DNA from: JANYHF01 sp031367715 | Lineage (GTDB): Bacteria; Pseudomonadota; Alphaproteobacteria; Rhizobiales; Hyphomicrobiaceae | Direction: 5' to 3' | Length of the DNA: 64,000 nt | NCBI GenBank assembly: GCA_031367715.1 | Contig: JANLQJ010000030.1 | Location: 1 to 64,000, forward strand | Shown: positions 44,401 to 52,039 of the stretch, in pieces | Numbering within the stretch: position 1 is the stretch's first letter | How the letters are laid out: the number at the start of each line of letters is the position of its first letter | The notes under the pieces: generated by a model | Databases searched by the model: none | What the model was told of the DNA's origin: nothing | The model's input: only the letters and a program-made list of their open reading frames with translations | Made by a program: the position numbers and the translations under genes

Positions 44401-44578
44401 TGGTTCCGGCCTCGGCGTCCTCCAGGCCGGCGATGGTACGCAGCAGCGTTGATTTCCCGCAGCCGGACGGCCCGACGAGGACGGTGAACTCGCCGTCCGG
44501 GATCGAGAGGTCGACGCCCTTTACGGCATGTACGGTGCCGTAGTGTTTGTGCAGTTGGGTGATCTTGACGTCAGCCAT
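41405..44578 (-). CDS. CUT1 sugar ABC ATPase fused to a D-apionate-lactonase-like domain
   Basis: This 1057-residue fusion starts with a UgpC/MalK-type ATPase (residues 1-~370): Walker A GPSGCGKST, LSGGQRQR, LFDEPLSNLD, and a C-terminal OB-like regulatory part. A Pro/Ala-rich linker (~372-395) leads to a ~660-residue domain (LFGTE, RAIAFLVRDENWGTF, NRTGFVVLHPLTGVAGHPVEVEHVDG split, MEDHRNWTDASFKTYVRPLSLPWPY). From memory, this domain resembles D-apionate lactonase (ApnL). In-frame ATGs at 43402 and 43390 lie at the junction, so a separate lactonase might also be made. It would couple import to lactone hydrolysis. It is the last gene of the CUT1 operon, separated from the permease by a repeat element. 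Confidence 0.75.
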   Translation of the reverse strand: MADVKITQLHKHYGTVHAVKGVDLSIPDGEFTVLVGPSGCGKSTLLRTIAGLEDAEAGTIEIGGTVVNHVRPRDRDIAMVFQNYALYPYLSVYENIAFGLRARRTPEPEIKSRVGRAAEMLVITPLLERLPRELSGGQRQRVAIGRAIVRNPRVFLFDEPLSNLDAQLRDEMRGEIKRLHQDLGTTMIYVTHDQIEAMTLADRIVLMRDGLIEQQGTPLELFERPRTKFVAGFLGSPQMNFIPVHLIDRGPTALAMPNGHVLPWPPAREEEALSGVRKKLLLGIRPEHMQRASSAPPAPGVVRRSVTIELVQPTGSRTFITLSLGGVPVVAEVAAHDAQRAGEQIDLDIDLNRAILIDASSGKVLGSDTMLSPPPRAGASPVAAAAAGAATTMEPAMSAHEPSLAVKLFGTETVDPKGRTLTAGALTAVLDSGMLRYIRFGDTEVMRAIAFLVRDENWGTFTPEITNLKLAESDGAFAVTYDARCKDAKRSISYQAKITCSADGTLLFNVKAKPDSDFLTNRTGFVVLHPLTGVAGHPVEVEHVDGRKIKSEFPAIISPIQPFYDIRALTHEVQPGLSVTCRMEGDTFEMEDHRNWTDASFKTYVRPLSLPWPYTLPAGQEVSQSVTLTFAGALPLPAVHTGARAIDVQVGDASGTRMPRIGLGLPAEEAAPSLAVADLIRAACIDTLIAQFDGRSSDNAATTANVAKLAAATGAGIVAEIILPAKTSPADELAPIAHAIRAAGLALTAVTVSPAPHLKAVLPGSKGPDVPPYEALYAAARAEFPGVPLGGGMYSFFTELNRNPPPAELLDFVTHTTSPIVHAADDISVMETLEALPYVIQSTRALIKGKPYRVGPSAIPARDNPYGAASADNPNNGRVCLAKMDPRQRGLFGAAWTLGYIAAFAKGGIDVVSIGAPTGPAGIIARKTDYRQPHFDGLGDDTVYPLYHVISGLAPAAGCEVLATTVSRGSAVAALAIRTARGVELWLANLTNETEVVSLKGLGGGQVRSLSIDASSFVMATQRPSFLADAGRVLIPGEKVILEPYAVVRVTAAQRRI

Positions 44579-44640
44579 GAGTTGTGTCCGCGAGGAAAGG
44601 GGCAGTAAGGCAGCGGGAAACAAGGTGGTCGTCGACCGCC

Positions 44641-44789
44641 CACAAGTGTCATCCTCGGGCTCGTTCCGGGGACCCAGTATCAAGTTGGCTCAAACCAATC
44701 TCTTTCGCGGTAGCGTTTCGTCGAGCTCAGGTCGTTTCGCGCTCGCCCCAAGATGGGTGCTCGGGACAAGCCCGAGGATGACACTTGTG
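44641..44789. repeat. MITE-like palindromic element with 36-bp inverted ends
   Basis: Bases 44641-44676 and 44754-44789 are inverted repeats with about four mismatches; the outer 21 bp are perfect. The motif CATCCTCGGGCT/AGCCCGAGGATG is of a type I recall as abundant in Hyphomicrobiales. The ~77-bp centre codes for nothing. It lies between the second permease and the ATPase-lactonase gene of one operon. Confidence 0.8.
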
Positions 44790-44827
44790 GTGATGCTTGC
44801 GTCAATGGCCAAAGCCCAAAGGCCACT

Positions 44828-45673
44828 TTACCCCTTCACCGCCCCCATGGAAATGCCGCGCACCAGATAGCGCTGCAACATGGCGACGGTGATGAAAACC
44901 GGAATGGTACCAAGCACGGACATGGCCGCGATCTTAGCCCAGAAGTTCGATTGTCCGCCGAAGTAGTGGGTTACCTGTACCGTATAGGTGACGACTTCGG
45001 TGCGCGTCAGGACGAGCGCGAAGATGAACTCGTTCCAGGAAAAGATGAAGGTGAAGACGGCGGTCGCAAACAGACCGGAGCGCGCCATCGGGACAACCAC
45101 CTTCCAGAAAGTCTGCCAGCGCGTCAGGCCATCGACCAGCGCGCTTTCTTCCAGTTCGATGGGAATGTCCTCGATATAGCCGCGCATCATCCAGATCACA
45201 TAGGGCAGGCTGAAGGCCGTGTAGAGCAGGATCAAGCCGAGATAACTGTCGACCCAGTGCAGGTAGACGTACAAAAGGAAGATCGGAAACACGATGGCGA
45301 TCGGCGGCATCATGCGTTGGCTGATGATCCATAGCGCCAGGTTCTCGCCGCCGGTCTTGAAACGGGCGAGCGAATAGGCAGCGAGCGTGCCGAGCGCCAT
45401 GGCGACGATGGTGGACACGCCAGCAAGCACGAGGCTGTTCCAGACCGTGATGGCGTCGCCGTCCTTGAACAGAACCGAATAATTGCCGAACTGAAGGCTC
45501 TTGGGATACCAGACCGGCGGGTAGTGGAAGATCTCGTCAGCGGTCTTGAACGAGATGATGAACAGCCAATAGACCGGGAACAGGAAGATGAGCGTGAGCA
45601 GCGTGGCGGCGAGGTAGCGGAGCGTGAGGCGCGTGCCGGGTCGGCGCCAGAACGGCTTTTGCGGGATGATCAT
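44828..45673 (-). CDS. CUT1 sugar ABC transporter permease (MalG type)
   Basis: This 281-residue inner-membrane protein has six helices. The coupling-loop motif EESALVDGLTRWQTFWKVVVPMARSGL (EAA loop) and the C-terminal QRYLVRGISMGAVKG are typical of MalG-family permeases. Its start overlaps the upstream MalF-type gene by 4 bases. It forms the translocation channel with that protein. Confidence 0.94.
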   Translation of the reverse strand: MIIPQKPFWRRPGTRLTLRYLAATLLTLIFLFPVYWLFIISFKTADEIFHYPPVWYPKSLQFGNYSVLFKDGDAITVWNSLVLAGVSTIVAMALGTLAAYSLARFKTGGENLALWIISQRMMPPIAIVFPIFLLYVYLHWVDSYLGLILLYTAFSLPYVIWMMRGYIEDIPIELEESALVDGLTRWQTFWKVVVPMARSGLFATAVFTFIFSWNEFIFALVLTRTEVVTYTVQVTHYFGGQSNFWAKIAAMSVLGTIPVFITVAMLQRYLVRGISMGAVKG

Positions 45674-46578
45674 TTGACCAGCTCCATCCGCCTGACGGCC
45701 CAGGTAACGATGATTGTCAGCAGAATGATCACCAGGAACGCGATGGCGGCGTTGTAGCTGATCTCGAACTGCGTGAAACCCTGCACATAGCTGTAGATCG
45801 AGATGGTCTCGGTCATGGTGCCGGGGCCGCCTTGCGTCAGGGCCCAGATGATGTCGAAGATGCGGAACAGATCGAGCCCGCGGATCAGGATCGCTATGGC
45901 CATCACCGGCCAGATGGCGGGCAACACCACGCGCCGGAACGTACGCCAGAAGCCGGCACCATCGATCTCGGCGGCTTCGAGTTGCGATTTATCGACGTTG
46001 GAGAGCGCCGCGAGCAGTATCAGGAACATGAACGGCGTCCACTGCCAGATCTCGCAGATGATGATGGCGGGGTAGACAAGGCCTGGCCAGACATTCCACA
46101 GCGCGGTGACAGGCGCGCCCCATAGCCAGCCGAGGATCTGGTTGATGGGGCCGTAGCGCTGATCGAACATCAGTCGCCAGGTGGCACCAGCCACGATCGG
46201 TGAGATGACGGTGGGCAGCACGAGCAGGGCAATAAAAATTTGTCGGCCGGGCATTTTTTCCAGGAACAGCTCGGCCATGGCGAGCCCGAGGATCAACTCG
46301 ATCGGCAGGGCAATGACGATGATCAGCATGGTATGGGCGAGCGACCACCACAGGCGCTTGTCGGCAAAGAGCTGGCGGTAGTTGGCGAGGCCCTGAAAGG
46401 ACGTGTCGGCATCGGTCATGGTGATGCCCTGGAAACTGACGATCAGGGCGTAAATGAGCGGGAATATACCGATGAGCAGCAACAGTAAGATTGCCGGCGC
46501 GATGATCCAATAGCGAAAGCCGCCGTCGGACACGCCGGGGCGGCGAGGTGGGGCAGCGACAAGAGCAGCGGAGGACAT
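45670..46578 (-). CDS. CUT1 sugar ABC transporter permease (MalF/UgpA type)
   Basis: This 302-residue permease has six helices and an EAA loop (EAAEIDGAGFWRTFRRVVLPAIWP). The start ATG at 46578 follows GGAG-like sequence; the longer upstream frame runs into the intergenic hairpin region and is not homologous. It pairs with the MalG-type permease and lies about 160 bp after the binding-protein gene, with a REP-like hairpin in the gap. Confidence 0.93.
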   Translation of the reverse strand: MSSAALVAAPPRRPGVSDGGFRYWIIAPAILLLLLIGIFPLIYALIVSFQGITMTDADTSFQGLANYRQLFADKRLWWSLAHTMLIIVIALPIELILGLAMAELFLEKMPGRQIFIALLVLPTVISPIVAGATWRLMFDQRYGPINQILGWLWGAPVTALWNVWPGLVYPAIIICEIWQWTPFMFLILLAALSNVDKSQLEAAEIDGAGFWRTFRRVVLPAIWPVMAIAILIRGLDLFRIFDIIWALTQGGPGTMTETISIYSYVQGFTQFEISYNAAIAFLVIILLTIIVTWAVRRMELVK

Positions 46579-46670
46579 CGAGGCTCGTGAATGGTGAGTG
46601 GTGAGTGGCAGTGTCGACTCACGACCAACCACTCAATGACTGATACCGTTGAGCAAGAATTCTCACACGC

Positions 46671-46723
46671 CTCCCGGATATTCGACGCGCGAAAAAAAAG
46701 CGCGCCGAATTCCGGGAAGCGTG
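46671..46723. repeat. REP-like hairpin, copy 1
   Basis: Near-perfect inverted arms (TCCCGGATATTCGACGCGCG and GCGCGCCGAATTCCGGGA) flank a run of eight A residues. It lies directly downstream of a sugar-binding-protein stop codon and before the permease gene. A nearly identical copy in reverse orientation is at 61505-61556, and a diverged one at 61648-61694. Confidence 0.85.
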
Positions 46724-46737
46724 GCTTCTACGGCAAC

Positions 46738-48183
46738 TTACATCTTTGGATAGGCGCCCGACTTGGCCGCCCAGTCCTTGTAGACCGCCTTCTGCTTATC
46801 CACGCCGACCTTGGCCGTGATCGCATCCCATTCGCCCGCGGCCGCATCAAGGATCGCCTTGGGATCGTCGCCGCCCCACAGCTTGGAGATGGCCTGACGC
46901 AGCACCTCTTCATACTTGTCGGTCTGGATCAGCGACAAATCCAACAGCCCTGATTCCGAGCCCGCCTTCAAAGCGGCAAGATAATCCTTGGCATCGGGCC
47001 AGAGCGCGAGATAGCCCGGGTCGGTGTAATGCGAGGTGCGGAAGGGATCGCGCAACGCGGTTGGCAGCTTGACGCGCTGGGTACTGATCTCTTCGCTGTT
47101 CAGCCACTGGATGAACAGATAGGCGGCGTCCTTATTCTTGCTGTTGGCGGCAACTGACAATGCAAAACCGGCGGCCAGTTCCGGGTGTCCGCCCGGCGGC
47201 ATGGCGTAGCCGACCTTGCCCGCGATGGTCGATTTCGGTACCCAGTCGAGCGCCTTCTCGCCCAGGCTGTAGCCGGCGGCCCAGCGGCCATAAGGAGGCC
47301 ACGAGACGGTCATGGCGGTGGTGCCTTGCATGAAGGCGGCGAGGTTTTCAACGAAGCCGAACTGCTCCACGCCCGGCGGCATGAACTTATTCTCGGCGCG
47401 CATCTCGGTGAGGACCTTGACGCCGACATCGCTGTTGATGGTCGCCTTCATGGTCTCGGCATCGAAGAACTTGCCGCCTTCGTTGCGGAAGCGCTCCTGC
47501 AGCATGAACATCGTGTACGGAGGCTGGCGGAAGAAGGCTGCGCCATATACGCCCTTGTCCTTCAGGATGTCGGTAAGCGCGGCGCCGGTCTCGTCGAATC
47601 CGGCCCAGGTGGTGGGGACCACGAGATCCTTGCCGGTCTTGGCCTTGAATTTCGCTTTGACGTCGGCGTCGGCAAACAGATCCTTACGGTAATACATGAC
47701 GAACACGTCGCCATCGTCCGGGAAACCGTAAATCTTGCCGTTCACCATCATCTGGTTGTCGCGGTAGATCGGGGCGATCTTCTGCAGCTCGTCGCGGAAG
47801 CCGTATTTGTCGACATACGGATCGAGCACTTCCAGCGCGCCAGCGCCGGCAAGGTCGGGCATCCAGGCGGGGATGACATTCAGCGCATCATAGGCGCCGG
47901 CCCCCGAGCGGTAATCCTGCATGATCTTGGTGAACATCTCGGCGGTCGAGACTTCGATCACCTTGACGTCGATGCCGGTCAGTTCCTTCCATTTCGGGCC
48001 AGAGAAGTTGAGCGGATCGAGCGATTGCAGGCCCGCTTCCCAAACGATGGTGATGGTTTGGCCCTTGTACTTCTGGGCCTCCTTGACCGCCCGCTCGGCG
48101 GCCGACTCGGCCAGCGCCGCTCCAGCGAGGGCTAGGCTCATGGCGGCTGCCATGGTCCAAGATATTGTCTTTTTCAGTCGCAT
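46738..48183 (-). CDS. CUT1 sugar ABC transporter substrate-binding protein
   Basis: This 481-residue protein has a signal peptide (cleavage after ALA, about residue 25) and the family 1 pattern of MalE/UgpB-like proteins: ITIVWEAG, KWKELTGIDVKVIEVS, YDALNVIPAWMPDLAGAGALEVLDPYV, KIYGFPDDGDVFVMYYRKDLFAD and GYAMPPGG. The ligand is unknown; the lactonase domain on the operon's ATPase suggests a sugar acid, lactone or apiose-like sugar. Confidence 0.9.
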   Translation of the reverse strand: MRLKKTISWTMAAAMSLALAGAALAESAAERAVKEAQKYKGQTITIVWEAGLQSLDPLNFSGPKWKELTGIDVKVIEVSTAEMFTKIMQDYRSGAGAYDALNVIPAWMPDLAGAGALEVLDPYVDKYGFRDELQKIAPIYRDNQMMVNGKIYGFPDDGDVFVMYYRKDLFADADVKAKFKAKTGKDLVVPTTWAGFDETGAALTDILKDKGVYGAAFFRQPPYTMFMLQERFRNEGGKFFDAETMKATINSDVGVKVLTEMRAENKFMPPGVEQFGFVENLAAFMQGTTAMTVSWPPYGRWAAGYSLGEKALDWVPKSTIAGKVGYAMPPGGHPELAAGFALSVAANSKNKDAAYLFIQWLNSEEISTQRVKLPTALRDPFRTSHYTDPGYLALWPDAKDYLAALKAGSESGLLDLSLIQTDKYEEVLRQAISKLWGGDDPKAILDAAAGEWDAITAKVGVDKQKAVYKDWAAKSGAYPKM

Positions 48184-48253
48184 TCGTTGCCTCCATTTTT
48201 TGGTTGGCAGTCTGATGCCCGACTTTTGGATCGCCGGGCCGCGAAAAACTCTG

Positions 48254-49300
48254 TTATGCGAAGGCCTTGCGGTTTGCCTCTAATCTTCGCTTCCAGCCGT
48301 CGCGTGCCGTGACCGCGCGGTTGACGATGGCGGCAGGTTCACGTCCGGCCATGAAGTCCAGGACAGCCTTCACGTCGGCGGCGCCATTGCCGGCAAAGCA
48401 CTGATCCGTCCAGCACAGTGCGTGCGGTGTCACGATAACGTTGTCCAGCGCCAGGAGCGGATCATCCTTAGCGGGCGGTTCCTCCTCGAACACGTCGAGC
48501 CCTGCGCCAGCGATGCTGCGCGCCTGCAATGCCTTGGTCAGCGCCTTCTGGTCGACGGTCGGCCCGCGCGAGGTGTTGATCAGGTAGGCTGTCGGCTTCA
48601 TGAGGGCAAGGCGTTTGGCGTTGACAATATGTTTGGTTTCCGGCGTCAGCGGACAGTTCACACACACGATGTCTGACTTGCGGAACAGATCTTCCAGCGA
48701 CACCAGCTCGATGCCAAGTTCGGCGGCGACGACTTTGTCCGCTAACGGATCATGTGCCATGAAGCGCATGGCGAAAGGTTTGGCGAGGCGGAACAGCTCG
48801 GCGCCAATGTTGCCGATGCCGATTGAGCCCAATACCTTACCAACCAGGCCGACACCCATATGTTGGGCGCGCTGGTTGAACCCGTCCGGCCCCTGGCGGG
48901 TCAGTTGGTCCTTGATGATAAGTTTGCCGGTCAGGGCGAGGATGAGTGTCAAGATCGACACGGCGACGGGGCGGCGCACGCCATCGGGCGTAATGCACAG
49001 CGCAACGTCGCCAGCGGTACAGGCCGCCACATCGACACTGTCATAGCCGACGCCGAAGCGGGCGACCACACCGAGCCGGCCATCGGCGGGAATGCTCGCC
49101 GGGTTGAATTTCGGTACTAAGAGTATGAGGGCGTCGTAGCCGGCGAGGCCGGCAGCCGGCATGACGCCGCCATCAGGCAACACATAGCCAAGCTCGATGT
49201 GGGGATCCGATGTCAACGGCGCGAGATCGAACATCGGATAGGCCGGCGAGCCATCCGGTTTCAAAAAGTCTGCGCTCAGAGCGACGCGGAACTTGGCCAT
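48254..49300 (-). CDS. D-isomer-specific 2-hydroxyacid dehydrogenase
   Basis: This 348-residue NAD(P)-dependent enzyme has the nucleotide-binding motif GSIGIGNIGAELFRLAKPF and the catalytic triad of the family: NTSRGPTVD (Arg), GLDVFEEEP (Glu) and VTPHALCWT (His). It reduces a 2-keto acid or oxidises a D-2-hydroxy acid in the cytoplasm. It lies between two sugar transporter gene sets on the same strand and may act on the product of either. The ATG at 49300 is set by the conserved N-terminal strand MAKFRVALS. Confidence 0.9.
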   Translation of the reverse strand: MAKFRVALSADFLKPDGSPAYPMFDLAPLTSDPHIELGYVLPDGGVMPAAGLAGYDALILLVPKFNPASIPADGRLGVVARFGVGYDSVDVAACTAGDVALCITPDGVRRPVAVSILTLILALTGKLIIKDQLTRQGPDGFNQRAQHMGVGLVGKVLGSIGIGNIGAELFRLAKPFAMRFMAHDPLADKVVAAELGIELVSLEDLFRKSDIVCVNCPLTPETKHIVNAKRLALMKPTAYLINTSRGPTVDQKALTKALQARSIAGAGLDVFEEEPPAKDDPLLALDNVIVTPHALCWTDQCFAGNGAADVKAVLDFMAGREPAAIVNRAVTARDGWKRRLEANRKAFA

Positions 49301-49447
49301 GGCAACTCCAACCGCTGTTGTTTCTTCACTACTGACTTGCCGCGGGCGTCGATGTCTCAACCCCGAATGACTCTTACAGGATTTCAGTGCTGGTCCGAAA
49401 CAGTCGTCTCACCTCCGATATCGGGCGCCAAAGCCATTGGAAGCCGC

Positions 49448-50473
49448 TCAGTCTGTCGCCGCGCTGGTATCGCGCATGCGTTGCGCATAGACGTTGATGA
49501 TGAGGGCGATAAGCAGGATCAAGCCGCGGATCAGGATCTTCAGGAAGCTGTCGATATTGATGTGATCGAGGCCATTGTTCAGTACGCCGAGTACCAACAG
49601 GCCGACAATGGTGTTGCCGATGCCGCCGCGGCCGCCGAACAGGCTGGTGCCGCCGACCACCACGGCCGCGATCGCGTCCAAGAGAAAGGTGTCGAACTGA
49701 TTCTGCTGCGCGCTGCCGAAATAGGCAACACCGAGCATGCCGGAAAAGCCGCTGAGCATGGCCGAGATGACCATCACCGAGCCGATGATGAAGCGGACGT
49801 TGACGCCGGAATATTCGGCCGCGTCGCGGTTGCCGCCGGTCATGTAGATGTAGCGGCCGAACCTGGTATAGGTCAGCACAAGATGGGCAACCAGCAGCAC
49901 CACAATTGCCACCACGATCAGCCAGCGCAGGCCCATGAACTTACCAGAGCCCAGCACCTGGATGACGGTGGGAAAGCTGTAGGCGATCTGGCCGCGCACC
50001 AACAGGGCCGAGACGCCAGCAGCGATCTGCATCATGGCCAGCGTCATGATGAAGGACGGGATACCGATGCGCGTGACGCCGAACGCCGTGATGAGCCCGA
50101 GGCAGAGGCAGGCGAGCAGCGCCAGCACCACGGCGATCGGACCCCAGACCGGTACGTTCTGGATGTTGGCATAGTCGGGCTGCAGGGTGAAAAAGGCCAT
50201 GACAATGCCAACGGCGTTGGCGACAGCGGCAACCGACAGATCGATCTCGCCGGTGAGTATGACGAAGGTGAGCCCGACGGCGATGATGGCGGTCAACGAT
50301 ACCTGGGCCAGAATGTTGGCGAAATTGTCCAGCGTAACGAAGGACGGGCTGGCGATGCTGAAGAACAGCAACAGTGCGATCAGCGTGATCAGCGGCGCGA
50401 TGTTGCGCAGCTGGCCACGCATCCAATGCCCGAGATTGCGGGGCTTAAGGCTGGGCGATGCGGTATCGGTCAT
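49448..50473 (-). CDS. Ribose-type (CUT2) ABC transporter permease
   Basis: This 341-residue protein has about ten helices and the RbsC-family motifs PSFVTLDNFANILAQVSLTAIIAVG, LTGEIDLSVAAVANAVG and the coupling loop YIYMTGGNRDAAEYSGVNV. A single permease suffices for a homodimeric CUT2 channel. It is the last gene of an operon with the ATPase and binding protein. The ATG at 50473 was chosen where homology begins. Confidence 0.94.
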   Translation of the reverse strand: MTDTASPSLKPRNLGHWMRGQLRNIAPLITLIALLLFFSIASPSFVTLDNFANILAQVSLTAIIAVGLTFVILTGEIDLSVAAVANAVGIVMAFFTLQPDYANIQNVPVWGPIAVVLALLACLCLGLITAFGVTRIGIPSFIMTLAMMQIAAGVSALLVRGQIAYSFPTVIQVLGSGKFMGLRWLIVVAIVVLLVAHLVLTYTRFGRYIYMTGGNRDAAEYSGVNVRFIIGSVMVISAMLSGFSGMLGVAYFGSAQQNQFDTFLLDAIAAVVVGGTSLFGGRGGIGNTIVGLLVLGVLNNGLDHINIDSFLKILIRGLILLIALIINVYAQRMRDTSAATD

Positions 50474-50512
50474 TAGGCAATTCTCCCAGCACGTCTCAAA
50501 CTGCTGCAAATC

Positions 50513-52027
50513 TCAGGCCGCCGTTAACAGGTCGGCCTTTTCGACCCGGCCCTGCTCGAACGACTTCACCACCCGGCCACGCTTCATGACGATGATGCGG
50601 TCGGCCAGCGTCAGAATGGTTTCCGGCTCGGTCGACAACACTATGACGGCGACACCTTGATCACGCAGCGACTTGACGATGCGGATGACGTCCTGCTTGG
50701 CGCCGACATCCATGCCGCGCGTCGGCTCGCTGAGGATCAGCACCTTGGGCTTATGGGTCAGCCATTTGGCCAGCGCCACCTTCTGCTGATTGCCGCCGGA
50801 CAGATTGCCGACCTGCATTTCAACATTGGGCGGGCGGATCTGCAGATCGGCGATGTGGGTCTTGGCGATGGTGCGTTCGGCGTCTGGCTTGAGCAGCATC
50901 CTGTGGATGCGATCGAGAATGGCAATCGAGACATTCTTGTAGATCGGCTCGGTACGGAATAGCATCATGCGCCGGTTTTCGGGCACATAGGCGATGCCGG
51001 CCTTGGCTGCGGTGGCGGTGCTGGTGAGCGGCAGCGGTTTGCCATCCAGCGTTACCGTTCCGGCATCCAGCGGCAATTTGCCGAACAGCACGCGAGCGAG
51101 TTCGATCTGCCCGCAACCCATGAAACCGTAGACACCGAGAATTTCGCCTGCGTGCGCCTGCAGCGACAGATCCTTCAGCACTGCGCCCTGGCTGACGCCG
51201 ACGGCCGACAGCATGACCGGCTTGCTGCCGCCATGCAGCACGGCCGACTCACCGGCCGCCAGTTCGCTGGCGCCACGGCCGATCATCTGTGAGATCAGCG
51301 CGTCCTTGTTGGTCTCGGCCGCCTTGGTTGTGGCGACGCGCCGGCCGTTGCGGAAGATGGTGATGCGATCAGAGATCTCCAGCACGTCCTCGAGGAAATG
51401 CGAGATGAAAATCAGGCTGCGGCCCTGGTCGCGCAATTGCCGGAGCGCCTTGAACAGACGCTCGACCTCGGGCGGCGACAGCGCCGAGGTGGGTTCGTCC
51501 AGGATGATGATGCGGGCGCCGGAAAACAGCACGCGGCTGAGTTCGATCAACTGCTGGATGCCGACCGGCAGCGAACCCATGCGGGTTTGCGGATCGACGT
51601 CGAGGCCGAGGCTGGCGATCTGCTGGCGTGCCTCGCGAGCCATGCGGGCCCAATCGATGGCGCCGAGCCCGGTCAGCGGCTGCGAGCCCAGAAACACATT
51701 CTCGGCGACCGTCAGGTCCGGAACCACCGACAACTCCTGGTGTACCATGCCGATGCCGGCGGCCAGCGAATCGTGCGGGGAGCGGAAGCGCACCTCGCGT
51801 CCCTCCAGCAGCATGTGCCCTTCGAAGTCGTGATGCACGCCGGCGATGATTTTCATCAGCGTCGACTTGCCAGCGCCGTTCTCGCCAATCAGGCCGTGGA
51901 TCTCGCCCTTCAGCAGGGTGAAATCGACGTCGCGCAAGGCCGCGACGCCGCCAAAACTCTTAGACGCGCTTTTCAGTTCCAGCAAGGGCGGAGAGCCGCC
52001 CTTGCTGTCGATCTCTGATGAGGTCAC
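50513..52027 (-). CDS. Ribose-type (CUT2) ABC transporter ATP-binding protein, two ABC domains
   Basis: This 504-residue RbsA-like protein has two nucleotide-binding halves. The first has Walker A GENGAGKST, signature LPVGIQQLIELSR and Walker B IIILDEPTSALS. The second has the degenerate Walker A GFMGCGQIE usual for this family, signature LSGGNQQKVALAKW and VLILSEPTRGMDVGAK. There the expected Walker B Asp is Ser while the following Glu is kept. It energises the adjacent permease. Confidence 0.94.
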   Translation of the reverse strand: MTSSEIDSKGGSPPLLELKSASKSFGGVAALRDVDFTLLKGEIHGLIGENGAGKSTLMKIIAGVHHDFEGHMLLEGREVRFRSPHDSLAAGIGMVHQELSVVPDLTVAENVFLGSQPLTGLGAIDWARMAREARQQIASLGLDVDPQTRMGSLPVGIQQLIELSRVLFSGARIIILDEPTSALSPPEVERLFKALRQLRDQGRSLIFISHFLEDVLEISDRITIFRNGRRVATTKAAETNKDALISQMIGRGASELAAGESAVLHGGSKPVMLSAVGVSQGAVLKDLSLQAHAGEILGVYGFMGCGQIELARVLFGKLPLDAGTVTLDGKPLPLTSTATAAKAGIAYVPENRRMMLFRTEPIYKNVSIAILDRIHRMLLKPDAERTIAKTHIADLQIRPPNVEMQVGNLSGGNQQKVALAKWLTHKPKVLILSEPTRGMDVGAKQDVIRIVKSLRDQGVAVIVLSTEPETILTLADRIIVMKRGRVVKSFEQGRVEKADLLTAA

Positions 52028-52039
52028 GTGCGATAATGC

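Noticed and set aside
41405..44578. Possibility that the ATPase-lactonase fusion is an assembly error
   Set aside because: The junction has a coherent Pro/Ala-rich linker and normal codon use with no homopolymer slip site obvious, so it was kept as a fusion, though resequencing would settle it.
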